Shown: positions 1-8,745 of the stretch, one piece after another
Layout of the letters: the number at the start of each line of letters is the position of its first letter
Numbering within the stretch: position 1 is the stretch's first letter
Source: Armatimonadota bacterium
GTDB taxonomy: Bacteria; Armatimonadota; Zipacnadia; Zipacnadales; JABUFB01
DNA length: 64,000 nucleotides
Assembly (NCBI GenBank): GCA_013314775.1
Contig: JABUFB010000011.1
Location: 135,144 to 199,143 of the forward strand
Reading direction: 5' to 3'
Notes under the pieces: generated by a model
Told to the model about the DNA's origin: nothing
The model's database searches: none
What the model saw: only the letters and a program-made list of their open reading frames with translations
Made by a program: the position numbers and the translations under genes

Positions 1-2
1 CG

Positions 3-203
3 GCCCGGGCAGCTCGGGTAAGCAAGGGCCACGAGGCGATCCAGCGCGCCCTGGCCGCGCGCAAGCTGACCGAGATCGGCCCGCAGCCCATGGGTCTCAT
101 CGAGATTCCACCAGCACGCGACAAGTCAGACATGCACTACGCCGACCCGACTCAACAACTGTGGGTCTTGCGCCACAGACCGGCATCTTCGGGCGACGAA
201 TAG
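3..203 (+). CDS. C-terminal fragment of an unknown protein (cut by window start)
   Basis: An open frame enters from the left edge and ends at a TAG at 201-203, giving about 66 residues with no start codon in view. The tail reads like real coding sequence (basic helix rich in Ala, Arg and Lys, then a stretch containing MGLIEIPP and LWVLRH), but I recognise no family in it. It is followed 57 bp later by the DegT aminotransferase on the same strand, so the two could be co-transcribed. It may equally be a chance frame in GC-rich DNA. Confidence 0.35.
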   Translation, partial: ARAARVSKGHEAIQRALAARKLTEIGPQPMGLIEIPPARDKSDMHYADPTQQLWVLRHRPASSGDE

Positions 204-260
204 ACGCGGCGCGCCGCCCTGACCTGCACGACAATCCACATGACGGGAGAGTCAACACAG

Positions 261-1493
261 ATGGCGAAACTGGCGATCAACGGCGGACCGAAACTGCGCA
301 CCGAACCCTTCGTCGGCTGGCCCCCGAAGGATGAGGGGTTCCTGACGGCACTCAAAGATGTCCTGGATAGTGGTGTCTGGGGCGTGAGCGGTCCGAAGAA
401 CAAAGAGCTTTGCGAGAAGTTCGCGGCCTTCCAGCATGCGAAGTTCGCCGTGGGTTCGCCCAATGGTACGAAGGCGCTGGAGCTGGCGCTGATCGGCTGC
501 GATGTCAGCTACGGTGATGAGGTGATCGTGCCCCCGTACACGTTTATCGCTTCGGCAAGCTCGGTTATCTCCGTGGGTGCGGTGCCGGTGTTTGCGGATA
601 TTGACCGCGACACATTCTGCCTGGACCCGGCAGCGGTAGAAGCGGCCATCACTCCGTACACAAAGGCCATCATCGCCGTGCACATCGCCGGGATGCCCTG
701 CGATATGAACGCTCTCAAGGCCATCGCAGCGAAACACGGACTGGTCATCATCGAGGACTGCGCACAGGCCCATGGCGCCGAGTATGAGGGCCGGCGTGTC
801 GGGGCTATCGGCGATGCTGGAGCGTTTTCCTTCCAGTCTTCGAAGAACGTGACCTCCGGCGAGGGCGGCATGACCGTCACCGATCGACAGGATGTGTGGG
901 AGAAGGCCTGGAGCTACCACAATATCGGCCGGGTACCCGACGGCGGCTGGTATGACCACCGGGTCTTCGGCACCAATCTGCGCATGACCGAGTTTCAGGC
1001 AGCCCTGATCCTGCGCGGCCTCGAGCTTCTGCCCGAGCACATGGACCGCCGCGACGAGTGTGCCTTCCACTTGCGCAAGCGGCTGGATGAAATCGAGGGA
1101 GTGGGATATCAGGCATTCCCCGCGGGCGCCACGCGTTGCGCATGGCACCTGTTCATCTTCACCTACGACCGCGAGGCCATGCAGGGCGTATCCCGAGATC
1201 GGTTCATCGAAGCCCTCGGAGCCGAGGGCATTCCGATCAGCCGCGGATACAACCCGCTGTACACCGAAGGCATGTTCCGCAAAGGCTGGGACCGCACGAA
1301 GCCGCCGTTCTCGCCCAGCGTCTACAGCGGAGATGTGGATTACGACAAGGTCAGCTGCCCCAACTGCGAGTTCGTGTGCTATGACGGTTCGTTCTGGACT
1401 TCCCAGAGCGTCCTGCTTGGAACCACCAAGGACATGGACGACATAGCGGACGCCATCATCAAGGTGAAGGAGAACCTTGGCGAACTGCAGTAG
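261..1493 (+). CDS. DegT/DnrJ/EryC1/StrS-family PLP-dependent aminotransferase
   Basis: This is a 410-residue, fold-type I PLP enzyme of the sugar aminotransferase family, which normally transaminates keto-sugar nucleotides in the cytosol. The start MAKLAINGGPKLR is typical of the family. I chose ATG 261 over the in-frame ATG at 240 because GGGAG lies just upstream of it. Visible active-site features are the PLP-ring Asp166 in EDCAQAHGA (with Gln169) and the Schiff-base Lys195 in SFQSSKNVTSGEGG, both at standard spacing. The C-terminal part carries the usual small domain (about 250-400). The secreted FG-GAP gene follows immediately. The actual substrate cannot be read from the sequence; AHBA-synthase-like or sugar-modifying roles are both possible. 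Confidence 0.92.
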   Translation: MAKLAINGGPKLRTEPFVGWPPKDEGFLTALKDVLDSGVWGVSGPKNKELCEKFAAFQHAKFAVGSPNGTKALELALIGCDVSYGDEVIVPPYTFIASASSVISVGAVPVFADIDRDTFCLDPAAVEAAITPYTKAIIAVHIAGMPCDMNALKAIAAKHGLVIIEDCAQAHGAEYEGRRVGAIGDAGAFSFQSSKNVTSGEGGMTVTDRQDVWEKAWSYHNIGRVPDGGWYDHRVFGTNLRMTEFQAALILRGLELLPEHMDRRDECAFHLRKRLDEIEGVGYQAFPAGATRCAWHLFIFTYDREAMQGVSRDRFIEALGAEGIPISRGYNPLYTEGMFRKGWDRTKPPFSPSVYSGDVDYDKVSCPNCEFVCYDGSFWTSQSVLLGTTKDMDDIADAIIKVKENLGELQ

Positions 1494-1527
1494 GCAGACA
1501 ACCGGCGGCCAACTGTCGCGCCGCACG

Positions 1528-3423
1528 ATGAGGTACGCAGCAGGACCGGTGGTCTCGGTCCTGCTGCTTGTGCTCGTGTGCGGTCTCGCGTGCGCGGGAC
1601 GGCTCGAGAAGGTGCTTGAGCGCGGCCCCTTCCCGCACCTGAAGGGCGCTGTGCTGCGCCAGGTCACCGGCAATGCCACTGCGGGCGCCTGGTCTGAACC
1701 GGCGCCGGGGGACTGGGACGGCGACGGCGACATCGACATTATCGCGGGCAGTGGATATGGCGACCTCTTGTACTTCGAACGCCGCGCTGACGGGTTCCTG
1801 TCCGAACCCGTACAGATGCTCCCGGAGCGTTTCTCCCTGATCTACGAGCCGCCGGCGGTGGACCCGGTATCGCCCCAGGTAGTTGATTGGGACGGCGACG
1901 GCGCCCCGGATATTCTCATTGGCATGCGTAGCCGGATCTACCTGTGCAGGCGGCAGGGGATCGGACTTGCGCCACCGCAGGAACTCTTATGCGGCCCGGA
2001 AAGTGTGGGCGACGCTGTGCGGCGCCTGACTGGATCGCGGGGTCATCTCGCGCCCTGCGCGGCGGACCTCGACCGCGACGGTGACCTGGACCTCCTGCTT
2101 TCCGGGGAGGACGGGACAGTCTGGTACTTGGCCAATGAGGGCTCCGCGTCTGCGCCAAAGCTTGCCGCCCCGGGAAAGCTCTCTGTGGGGGGACAGGTAC
2201 CCGCTTTCCGGACCTCCGTGCGCCTTTGCATCGGTGACTGGAATGCGGATGGCTACTCGGACCTGTTCCTGGCGCCTTCCGGTGGCGGTATTCTGCTGTC
2301 TGAGGGGTCTCCGAGCGGCCTCGGTCCGGCTCGGACATTCTGGGGTTCCTCGCCTGAGACCGGGGGCAAGGAGACCGAAGAAACCTCGAACCTGTGCCCA
2401 TCCTTTTGCAACTGGTACGGCCCCGAACGCGGCCCGCGCCTTCTGGTGGGAGATCGCCGCGGGTACTTCGCGATCATCGGCCCAGCGCAGGGCGGCGGGA
2501 AGCTGGAAGGCTTCGCGCAGGGGGTGCGGCCACCCATCGACGTTGGCCGATGCGCATCGCCATGCCCCGTGGACTGGGACGGGGACGGCGACCTGGACCT
2601 CGTAGTCGGTGGCGAGGACGGATTCTTACAGCTGTTCACCCGAGTCGAGGTCTCGCCGCCACTTTTCGCCGCAGGAAAGAGGGTCGCGGGGAGTCTGGGC
2701 TCTCTGCGCGCCGCTCCACGCGGGGGTATCCCCGGCCACCTGCGCTACGCCTGGCCCTGCATCACGGACGCCGACACCGACGGCGACTCGGATCTGATCC
2801 TGGGGCAGGCTTCAGGTCATACCACCCTCTGGACCAACTCCAGCGGCTTTGGCAAGTCTCAGGAGATCACCGTGGTGGGGCAGGCGCTTGCCATGTCGGG
2901 CATGAGCACCGTGCATGCGATGGACTATGACATGGATGGAGATACCGACCTGTTCATCGGGACCCGTCTCATACCGGGTTCCGTGGTTGCGTCGCAGCTA
3001 TCGCCCGAGACTGTCTTGTACCTTGAGAACGTGGCCGGGCGCAAGGCGGCGCCACGCTTCGTAAAAGCGGTTCGCATCGATGCCAGCATTGTCCATCCGT
3101 CGCGCGAGGACGCCACGCGCGACGCGGACATCTTGGGTGTCACAGCGCTGCAACCAGTACAATGGCACGCGAACGGAGCGCTGGAATACCTGCTGACCAC
3201 GCGCTTTGGCGCTTTCTTGTTTCAGTCAGGCGCCGGGCGGAATGCATACCCCAGGCTCGAGCTGTCCACTCCCATGACCGGGATTCCGGCGCCCCTGGTG
3301 CCCTCGTCTTGGAGTTCCGTGGCCTGCAGACTTACTGGAGGTCTGCCCGGCATCGTCTGCGGGCTGGAAGAGACCGGCTGGGTTGCCTGGTACGATCGAT
3401 CTCAGTTGGCGAACGGCAGCTGA
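1528..3423 (+). CDS. Secreted FG-GAP/VCBS-repeat beta-propeller protein
   Basis: About 631 residues with an N-terminal signal peptide (hydrophobic VVSVLLLVLVCGLACA core). At least seven Asp-rich calcium-binding loops follow, for example DWDGDGDID, DWDGDGAPD, DLDRDGDLD, DWNADGYSD, DWDGDGDLD, DADTDGDSD and DYDMDGDTD. This is the signature of FG-GAP/VCBS repeats forming an extracellular beta-propeller, usually for binding or adhesion rather than catalysis. ATG 1528 gives a normal signal peptide but has no clear ribosome-binding site. A TTG at 1477, overlapping the aminotransferase and preceded by GAAGGAG, would add 17 residues including SRRTM, a Tat-like twin-arginine motif. The gene ends only 9 bp from the convergent LamG gene. 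Confidence 0.85.
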   Translation: MRYAAGPVVSVLLLVLVCGLACAGRLEKVLERGPFPHLKGAVLRQVTGNATAGAWSEPAPGDWDGDGDIDIIAGSGYGDLLYFERRADGFLSEPVQMLPERFSLIYEPPAVDPVSPQVVDWDGDGAPDILIGMRSRIYLCRRQGIGLAPPQELLCGPESVGDAVRRLTGSRGHLAPCAADLDRDGDLDLLLSGEDGTVWYLANEGSASAPKLAAPGKLSVGGQVPAFRTSVRLCIGDWNADGYSDLFLAPSGGGILLSEGSPSGLGPARTFWGSSPETGGKETEETSNLCPSFCNWYGPERGPRLLVGDRRGYFAIIGPAQGGGKLEGFAQGVRPPIDVGRCASPCPVDWDGDGDLDLVVGGEDGFLQLFTRVEVSPPLFAAGKRVAGSLGSLRAAPRGGIPGHLRYAWPCITDADTDGDSDLILGQASGHTTLWTNSSGFGKSQEITVVGQALAMSGMSTVHAMDYDMDGDTDLFIGTRLIPGSVVASQLSPETVLYLENVAGRKAAPRFVKAVRIDASIVHPSREDATRDADILGVTALQPVQWHANGALEYLLTTRFGAFLFQSGAGRNAYPRLELSTPMTGIPAPLVPSSWSSVACRLTGGLPGIVCGLEETGWVAWYDRSQLANGS

Positions 3424-3432
3424 CGGATCGGA

Positions 3433-5037
3433 TCACTCCCAGCCGGCCCGCACCCATTTCACCAGATCATCGGGCAATGGCGGGTCGGCGGTGGCGAGGA
3501 ACCCCGCGCTCTGCCCGAATGCCTGGTAGAGCCCAATCGCAGGCCCCAAGTCCCCGTCAGTCACCTGCCCCCCCAACCAGACAGGACGCGGCGCAATGCC
3601 CGCAATAAGCGTGGGCAGGTCCACATTCCCTCCCTCGACGGAACAGGCGCAGGCTTCGGTCAGTTCTGCCTCCCCTGGCACAATGACCACGCGAGCGATC
3701 CCGGGTTCGATTACAGCCGCGGCCAGGGCGGGCAAGGCGGTGGCCCCGAAAGCCACGCAGACCACCCGTCCGGGAATGACGTCGGAGCGATTTTCCAGGA
3801 ACCGGGCCAGGGACACGATGTCATAGGCGCCGGCAGCCCAGGCGTTCCCGGCCGGCAGGTGCCAGGCCCCGGCCAGTTCCCCCGTGCCCCTGGGGTCAGC
3901 CAGGCAGACCACTATCCCCGCGTCAGCCAGGCCGGTGATGACCCGCCAGTGATATCCCGCCGCATCCGCCTTCCCCACATCATCGAGCAGGATCACCGCT
4001 GGGCCGGCCGATGGCTCCATATCCGCCGCCGGGGCCAGGCGCAGCAACACCGCAGGGACAGGAATCTCCGGCTCGGTGGTGATGACCATCGGCTCGACCC
4101 GGTACTCTTCGATATCGAAATCGCCCGAGCCTGGCTCAGCGCGGCCCGGAACGATGCCTCGGCCCCCCGCAACAATCCGTCCCACTGCGTCTCGCAGTTG
4201 GCTGACCACTTCGGCACCTTCGTCCGGACCGGTGACATTCGCCAGGCTCGGCAACACAACCGATTGCGGCCCGTTATCCGCGCCAAATGCCCCAAGGGCC
4301 GCCGCCGCGCGGTATTCGGCAAGTGCCCGGCGGGCCTGCCCGGGCTGCAGCACCACGAAACGTTCGCGAATACGGATGATGTTCTCGAAATCTTCGGACA
4401 GGCCGGCGGTGATCTCCAGGTCATCCAGGTCGCCGCCGTACGCGGATTCGCCGGAGAGCGCGGCCCCCAGCCTGATGGCCATTGTTTTCCCCGCCAGAGT
4501 GCCATCGGATGCGCCTCGTGCTTCGATTTGGTCATCCACGAACAGCAGGATGCTGCGTTCGTCGGGGTAATATGCCCCCGCGACATAATGCCATAGGCCG
4601 TCATCCAGACGCCGGCGTCCCACCAGCGTCTCACCGGGCGCGGAAGACCGCGTCAGCGTCAGGCGCCCGCCGCTATCCAGCCCGAGCACAAGGTCCGGCG
4701 GCGCGTTAGGCGACTCGCCGGCAGCAATGATGGTCCGCGCTTGTGTGGCACGCGGCGATCGGAGCCAGAAGCTCACGGCGAACCCGGCGGAGCCATCCGC
4801 AAGATAGACCGCTGGTGGCAGTGCCACGTTTCCGCCGCCCCGGAAAGAGAGCGCGAGCCCCACACCCCCCGGGCCTTCGACGTATCTCACACCCGATGCG
4901 GACCCGTGTAATCCCGAGGGGCCGCGGTCCAGCACCCGCCCGGCGCTGTCCTCATCGAACAACCACGCAGCCACGGTATCCGGCGCACACAGAGCCATCG
5001 CCGGTAGAAAGACCGCTATGAGTCCTAATAGCCGCAT
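3433..5037 (-). CDS. Secreted LamG-domain protein with degenerate alpha/beta-hydrolase domain
   Basis: A 534-residue protein with a signal peptide (MRLLGLIAVFLPAMALCAP). A LamG/concanavalin-like jelly-roll follows at roughly 25-210 (AAWLFDEDSAGRVLDRGPSG, GFAVSFWLRSP, DGLWHYVAGAY). The C-terminal half, about 330-530, resembles an alpha/beta-hydrolase (VVCLADPRGTGELAG, then a strand-turn-helix VVCVAFGATALPAL). At the nucleophile elbow the expected G-x-S-x-G is AFGAT, so the serine is absent and activity is doubtful. An AGGAG ribosome-binding site precedes the ATG. It is convergent with the FG-GAP gene and divergent from the rhomboid gene. Likely an extracellular or periplasmic carbohydrate-binding protein; the hydrolase relation is inferred from pattern only. 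Confidence 0.75.
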   Translation of the reverse strand: MRLLGLIAVFLPAMALCAPDTVAAWLFDEDSAGRVLDRGPSGLHGSASGVRYVEGPGGVGLALSFRGGGNVALPPAVYLADGSAGFAVSFWLRSPRATQARTIIAAGESPNAPPDLVLGLDSGGRLTLTRSSAPGETLVGRRRLDDGLWHYVAGAYYPDERSILLFVDDQIEARGASDGTLAGKTMAIRLGAALSGESAYGGDLDDLEITAGLSEDFENIIRIRERFVVLQPGQARRALAEYRAAAALGAFGADNGPQSVVLPSLANVTGPDEGAEVVSQLRDAVGRIVAGGRGIVPGRAEPGSGDFDIEEYRVEPMVITTEPEIPVPAVLLRLAPAADMEPSAGPAVILLDDVGKADAAGYHWRVITGLADAGIVVCLADPRGTGELAGAWHLPAGNAWAAGAYDIVSLARFLENRSDVIPGRVVCVAFGATALPALAAAVIEPGIARVVIVPGEAELTEACACSVEGGNVDLPTLIAGIAPRPVWLGGQVTDGDLGPAIGLYQAFGQSAGFLATADPPLPDDLVKWVRAGWE

Positions 5038-5069
5038 CGCCGGAGTCTCCTGACTCTACAAGGGCTGTC

Positions 5070-5099
5070 TTGTGATTTGCTCCGGTATCGTAGTATGCT
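5070..5099 (+). promoter_or_regulatory. Candidate sigma-70 promoter upstream of rhomboid gene
   Basis: TTGTGA at 5070-5075 and TATGCT at 5094-5099 are separated by 18 bp and lie about 40 bp before the rhomboid start, in the short divergent gap with the LamG gene. Each box matches four of six consensus bases. TAGTAT at 5091 is an alternative -10 with 15-bp spacing. Confidence 0.3.
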
Positions 5100-5140
5100 G
5101 GTGGCCAGCCGGTCAATTCCGTCGCCCTGAGTGGCCCTCT

Positions 5141-5842
5141 ATGTTCCCGTTCCGCGACAACATCCCATCCCGCACCGTCCCACTGGTCACCCAGGTGCTC
5201 ATCTGGACGAACCTGCTCGTGTTCGCCTGGCAGGCATCCATGGGGCAACAGATGGTCGAATTCATCCGACAATTTGGCCTTGTGCCCGCGGTGGTTACGG
5301 GCCAGGCTCCGCCAGGGCCACTGGGCATTATTCTGCCGTTCTTCATCTCCATGTTCCTGCACGGTGGATGGTTCCACGTTCTGGGCAACGTCTGGTTCCT
5401 CTACCTGTTCGGCGACAACGTTGAAGACAGGCTGGGGCACGGTCGGTTCCTGTGGTTCTACGTGGTCGCCGGGCTGGTAGCCGGCATTGTCCACGTGTTG
5501 TTGAACCCGGCAAGCACCGTTCCCACCGTCGGCGCCAGCGGCGCAATTGCCGGTGTGCTCGGGGCCTACCTGGTGATGTACCCCCGGGCGCGTGTGGCGA
5601 CCTTGCTGTGGCTGGGTTTCTTCATCGACGTCGTGGAATTGCCCGCCGTCACGTTTCTCGGCTTCTGGTTCATCGTGCAGATCATCGAGGGCCTGATCGC
5701 CTTGCCCATGATGGATATGGGCGGAGTAGCCTGGTGGGCCCACATCGGGGGGTTCGCAACCGGCTTTGTCTTCGCCCGACTTCTCTGCCGCGAGTGCATG
5801 CTGGAGCGACATCCCGTCGATCCGCGACCATACCAGCGATAG
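5141..5842 (+). CDS. Rhomboid-family intramembrane serine protease
   Basis: A 233-residue polytopic membrane protein that begins MFPFRDNIPSRTVP, the usual N-terminus of the short bacterial rhomboids. It has six or so hydrophobic segments. The catalytic dyad is visible as Ser133 in GASGAIAG and His201 in WWAHIGGFATGF. The conserved HGGWFHVLGNVWFL (loop 1/TM2) and a following Asn are also present. Rhomboids cleave transmembrane helices within the bilayer. I took ATG 5141 because the family N-terminus starts there; upstream in-frame codons from 5072 encode no recognisable sequence. The gene is 25 bp upstream of an SDH-type ClpP-fold protease, suggesting a small membrane-proteolysis operon. Confidence 0.93.
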   Translation: MFPFRDNIPSRTVPLVTQVLIWTNLLVFAWQASMGQQMVEFIRQFGLVPAVVTGQAPPGPLGIILPFFISMFLHGGWFHVLGNVWFLYLFGDNVEDRLGHGRFLWFYVVAGLVAGIVHVLLNPASTVPTVGASGAIAGVLGAYLVMYPRARVATLLWLGFFIDVVELPAVTFLGFWFIVQIIEGLIALPMMDMGGVAWWAHIGGFATGFVFARLLCRECMLERHPVDPRPYQR

Positions 5843-5867
5843 TGCCGAACAAGCTCTGTCAGGACCG

Positions 5868-6740
5868 ATGATGGAGAGTGATCAAGCCTTGGACATCAAC
5901 ACGCTCATCTGGGTGTTTCTTATCGGCAGCATTCTGTACCCCATGGTACAGCAAAGGATGCTGGAGGCCGCCCGGCTGCGCCTGTTCGGGAAGCTCGAGC
6001 AAGAGCGCAAGTCGCGAGTGATAACGCTGATTCACCGTCAGGAAAGCCTCAGTTTCCTCGGGCTGCCGCTCATGCGGTTCATCAATATCGAGGACTCCGA
6101 GAGTGTCCTGAGAGCCATCCGCATGACTCCCGACGAGATGCCCATCGACATTATCCTGCATACGCCGGGCGGCATGGTCCTGGCTGCCGGGCAGATCGCC
6201 CATGCCCTGCGCCGGCATCCCGCTCGCGTAACTGCTTTCGTACCGCACTATGCCATGTCGGGCGGCACTCTGATCGCCCTGGCCTGCGATGAGATCATCA
6301 TGGACCCCGATGCGGTGCTCGGTCCAGTGGACCCCCAGATCGGAGGCCAACCGGCGGCATCGATCCTGCAGGTCCTGGAGCAGAAGCCGATCAATGATGT
6401 AGACGATCAGACCATCATCCTCGCAGACATGGCGCGCAAGGCCGTGAACCAGGTGCGCGAGTGTATCGCAGACCATCTGTTGGCAAACGTCTCGCCGGAC
6501 AAGGCCGAGGATATCGCAGTGCGCCTCACCGACGGCCGCTGGACCCACGATTTCCCTATCACCGTGGACGAAGCGCGGAGTATGGGGCTCAACGTGAGCA
6601 CGGACCTGCCCGGTGCCATCCATGAGATGATGGACCTGTACCCCCAGCCCCAGCGCGGGAGGCCTTCGGTGGAGTACGTGCCCATGCCGTACCACACACC
6701 TCAGAGTGAAGCGCCTTTTGGCGACCGCAACAAGGGCTGA
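5868..6740 (+). CDS. SDH-family (serine dehydrogenase proteinase) ClpP/crotonase-fold membrane protease
   Basis: A 290-residue protein with one N-terminal membrane segment (TLIWVFLIGSILYPMV), then a ClpP/crotonase-fold domain. The fold is marked by ILHTPGGMVLAAGQIAHAL and by the nucleophile motif AMSGGTLIAL with Ser131. It also carries ACDEIIMDPDAVLGPVDPQIG, which is characteristic of the SDH_sah family (SppA/ClpP relatives). The family is annotated as ATP-independent serine protease, probably anchored at the membrane. ATG 5868 is preceded by CAGGA; a second ATG follows directly. A longer frame starting at 5766 inside the rhomboid gene is not credible. Its position after rhomboid suggests joint membrane-protein turnover (inference). 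Confidence 0.88.
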   Translation: MMESDQALDINTLIWVFLIGSILYPMVQQRMLEAARLRLFGKLEQERKSRVITLIHRQESLSFLGLPLMRFINIEDSESVLRAIRMTPDEMPIDIILHTPGGMVLAAGQIAHALRRHPARVTAFVPHYAMSGGTLIALACDEIIMDPDAVLGPVDPQIGGQPAASILQVLEQKPINDVDDQTIILADMARKAVNQVRECIADHLLANVSPDKAEDIAVRLTDGRWTHDFPITVDEARSMGLNVSTDLPGAIHEMMDLYPQPQRGRPSVEYVPMPYHTPQSEAPFGDRNKG

Positions 6741-6776
6741 TCATCTGCAGAGACGGGTACACGCGGAGGAGCGTCA

Positions 6777-8381
6777 GTGGCTCCACAACTGATTATCCAC
6801 AACGCCTGCGTTGCAATCTGCGATGAGGCCAATTCAATCGTGTCCGCCGTGGCTGTCTGGCGAGACCGCATCTTCGCGGTGGGCAGTGACGCGGACATCC
6901 TGAGCCTGGCCGGCAAGGGCACGCGTGTCATCGATCTCGACGGACGCTTCGTCTGCCCGGGGTTCACGGACTGCCACGTTCACCTGTCCGGTTGGGCTGT
7001 GCTTGCGAGTGGGATCGAGGTCCATCTGGACGGTCTGAACTCGCTGGAGGAAACTCTGGCGAGGATAGCCGCCCACATTCCCCAGGTGCAGCCTGGCGCG
7101 TGGCTGCGGGGCCGGGGCTGGGATCGCAATCGCTGGGCTGGGTGCCCATGGCCCACGGCGCGCGACCTGGATGCAGTCACAGGACCGGTTCCGGCGGCCC
7201 TGCCCTCCCACGATGGACACTCGGTCTGGGCCAACTCCGCGGCCTTGGCGCTGGCTGGAATCGACCGCTCCACGCCGGACCCCGAAGGCGGCCGCATCAA
7301 CCGTCTGCCCAATGGTGAACCCTCAGGTATCTTCGAGGAATCCGCTGCCTGGATGATGCGCGCTAAGGTGCCCGACTACACTCGCGAAGAGCTTGTGGCA
7401 GCACTGAAGGCCGCTCTGCCACAGGCCGCCGCGCTGGGCATCACCGCCGTACACAACCTCGAGGCTCGCAACTCACGGCATGCAATCCAGGTCCTTGCCG
7501 ACGAAGGCGCGCTGCCCCTGCGAATCACCCATTACGTGGCCCCCGAATCCCTGGACGCCCTCGCGGAGCTCGGGGTGCGCAACGGTCTGGGCAATGACTG
7601 GGTGCGCTTTGGCGGCGTGAAAACCTTCATGGATGGCGCTCTCGGCTCTCAGACAGCAGCCATGCTGGAGCCGTATGAGGGCAGCGATAATCGCGGGTAC
7701 ACCACCCAGTCGCCCGAAGAACTTGCGGACTTGGTCCGTCGCGCCAATGCCAGCGGGATTGCCCTGGCGCTGCACGCTATCGGCGACCGGGCCGTCCGCC
7801 TGGCACTGGACGCTTTCGAGCGTTGCGCCGAATACCCCCTGGGCAAGCCGCGGCACCGTCTGGAGCATGCGCAGCATGTGCACCCGGACGACTGGGCGCG
7901 CATGGCTCGGCTGGGTCTGATCGCCTCCATGCAGCCCGCCCACATGCTGGCCGATATCCCCACCTGCGAGCGCCAGTTGGGGGCGCGCAGCCGCTGGGCC
8001 TTCGCCCTGCGCTCGTTGCTGGAGGCGGGCGTCACGCTTGCCTTCGGCTCCGACGCACCCGTGGAGATCATCGATCCGCTGCGCGGGTTCCAGTCCGCGC
8101 TACTGCGGCAGGACTGGGACGGCAACCCGCCCGGTGGCTGGTATCCGGAGCAACGCCTGACAGCGACTGAAGCACTGCGGGCTTACACCATCGACGCCGC
8201 ACGAGCGGGATGCGCGGAGCGGACAAACGGCTCCCTGACGCCCGGCAAACTCGCGGATTTCATCGTCGTGTCCCGAAATCTGCTGGGATGTCCCCCGGAG
8301 GAGCTGGCGGAGGCGCGCGTTCTCGCCACCTGTGTCGGAGGTCAACCGACCCATGACCCTGAGGGGCTTTTCGCAGGCTGA
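6777..8381 (+). CDS. YtcJ-like metal-dependent amidohydrolase
   Basis: A 534-residue member of the amidohydrolase superfamily (amidohydrolase 3/YtcJ group), normally a cytosolic zinc hydrolase acting on N-acyl or cyclic amide bonds. Metal-site motifs are in the expected order: HVHL after GFTDC, FMDGALGSQTAAM near mid-protein, HAIGDRAVRLAL, LEHAQHV, and FGSDAPVEIIDP with the catalytic Asp near the C-terminus. A beta-sandwich composite domain is built from both ends (VIDLDGRFVCPG; LTPGKLADFIVV). The start is GTG 6777, chosen for the strong GGAGGAG 7 bp upstream. It lies 36 bp after the SDH protease gene on the same strand. The substrate is unknown. Confidence 0.9.
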   Translation: MAPQLIIHNACVAICDEANSIVSAVAVWRDRIFAVGSDADILSLAGKGTRVIDLDGRFVCPGFTDCHVHLSGWAVLASGIEVHLDGLNSLEETLARIAAHIPQVQPGAWLRGRGWDRNRWAGCPWPTARDLDAVTGPVPAALPSHDGHSVWANSAALALAGIDRSTPDPEGGRINRLPNGEPSGIFEESAAWMMRAKVPDYTREELVAALKAALPQAAALGITAVHNLEARNSRHAIQVLADEGALPLRITHYVAPESLDALAELGVRNGLGNDWVRFGGVKTFMDGALGSQTAAMLEPYEGSDNRGYTTQSPEELADLVRRANASGIALALHAIGDRAVRLALDAFERCAEYPLGKPRHRLEHAQHVHPDDWARMARLGLIASMQPAHMLADIPTCERQLGARSRWAFALRSLLEAGVTLAFGSDAPVEIIDPLRGFQSALLRQDWDGNPPGGWYPEQRLTATEALRAYTIDAARAGCAERTNGSLTPGKLADFIVVSRNLLGCPPEELAEARVLATCVGGQPTHDPEGLFAG

Positions 8382-8456
8382 AGCATCTCATCCATCGTCG
8401 TGACCTCCTCCGTCGCGCCCTCATCTCCCCCATTCTAAAGTTTGCATATGACCTGT

Positions 8457-8483
8457 TTGATTTCTGGCGGCGTCGGGTATGAT
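8457..8483 (+). promoter_or_regulatory. Candidate promoter for the 8.5-8.75 kb non-coding transcript
   Basis: TTGATT (8457-8462) and TATGAT (8478-8483) are 15 bp apart in a 438-bp gap without a convincing gene. The -10 matches five of six consensus bases, the -35 four; spacing is short. If used, transcription would begin near 8490 and run to the hairpin at 8703-8736. Confidence 0.35.
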
Positions 8484-8489
8484 TAAGTT

Positions 8490-8745
8490 GTAGCGGCGAA
8501 GGCGAGTTCCTTGACAGTTTTTCGGAGAGCCGGGATCCAGGCAGGCATCTATCGGGACGTTTGATGAAGGAAACTGGGCAGATGCCGGAGCGAGTGGTGG
8601 ATGAGGCCGCGGTGGACTTGAGGATGGACCTGGCAGGCGGCCGTAGTTTGTTGAACTCGCGAACTGGCGGTGGGGTCTCGGCTCTCTTAACATATAGACG
8701 CAGCGAACAGGCAGAGCATAGGCTCTGCCTGTTCGCATTTTGGGG
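8490..8745 (+). ncRNA. Candidate structured RNA (small RNA or leader), family not recognised
   Basis: The 438-bp interval 8382-8819 holds no convincing protein gene; small frames on both strands here have no family features or ribosome-binding site. It does hold a possible promoter, an internal complementary pair (GGCATCT near 8545 with AGATGCC near 8580) and a perfect terminator-like hairpin. This fits an independently transcribed RNA of about 250 nt, or a leader of the downstream URO-D-like gene. I could not match it to tmRNA, RNase P, SRP, 6S, cobalamin or SAM riboswitch consensus elements by eye. Confidence 0.35.
8703..8741 (+). terminator. Perfect 15-bp hairpin, terminator-like
   Basis: GCGAACAGGCAGAGC (8703-8717), loop ATAG, then the exact complement GCTCTGCCTGTTCGC (8722-8736), followed by ATTTT. 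The stem is perfect over 15 bp. The short T-run makes an intrinsic terminator likely; attenuation ahead of the URO-D-like gene is an alternative. Confidence 0.65.

Noticed and set aside
252-1739. Minus-strand 495-residue open frame
   Set aside because: It lies opposite the well-supported DegT aminotransferase, has no family features, and its composition is that of an antisense GC-rich shadow.
8421-8738. Minus-strand 105-residue open frame in the gene-free gap
   Set aside because: No ribosome-binding site or family features, and its beginning lies in the terminator-like hairpin.
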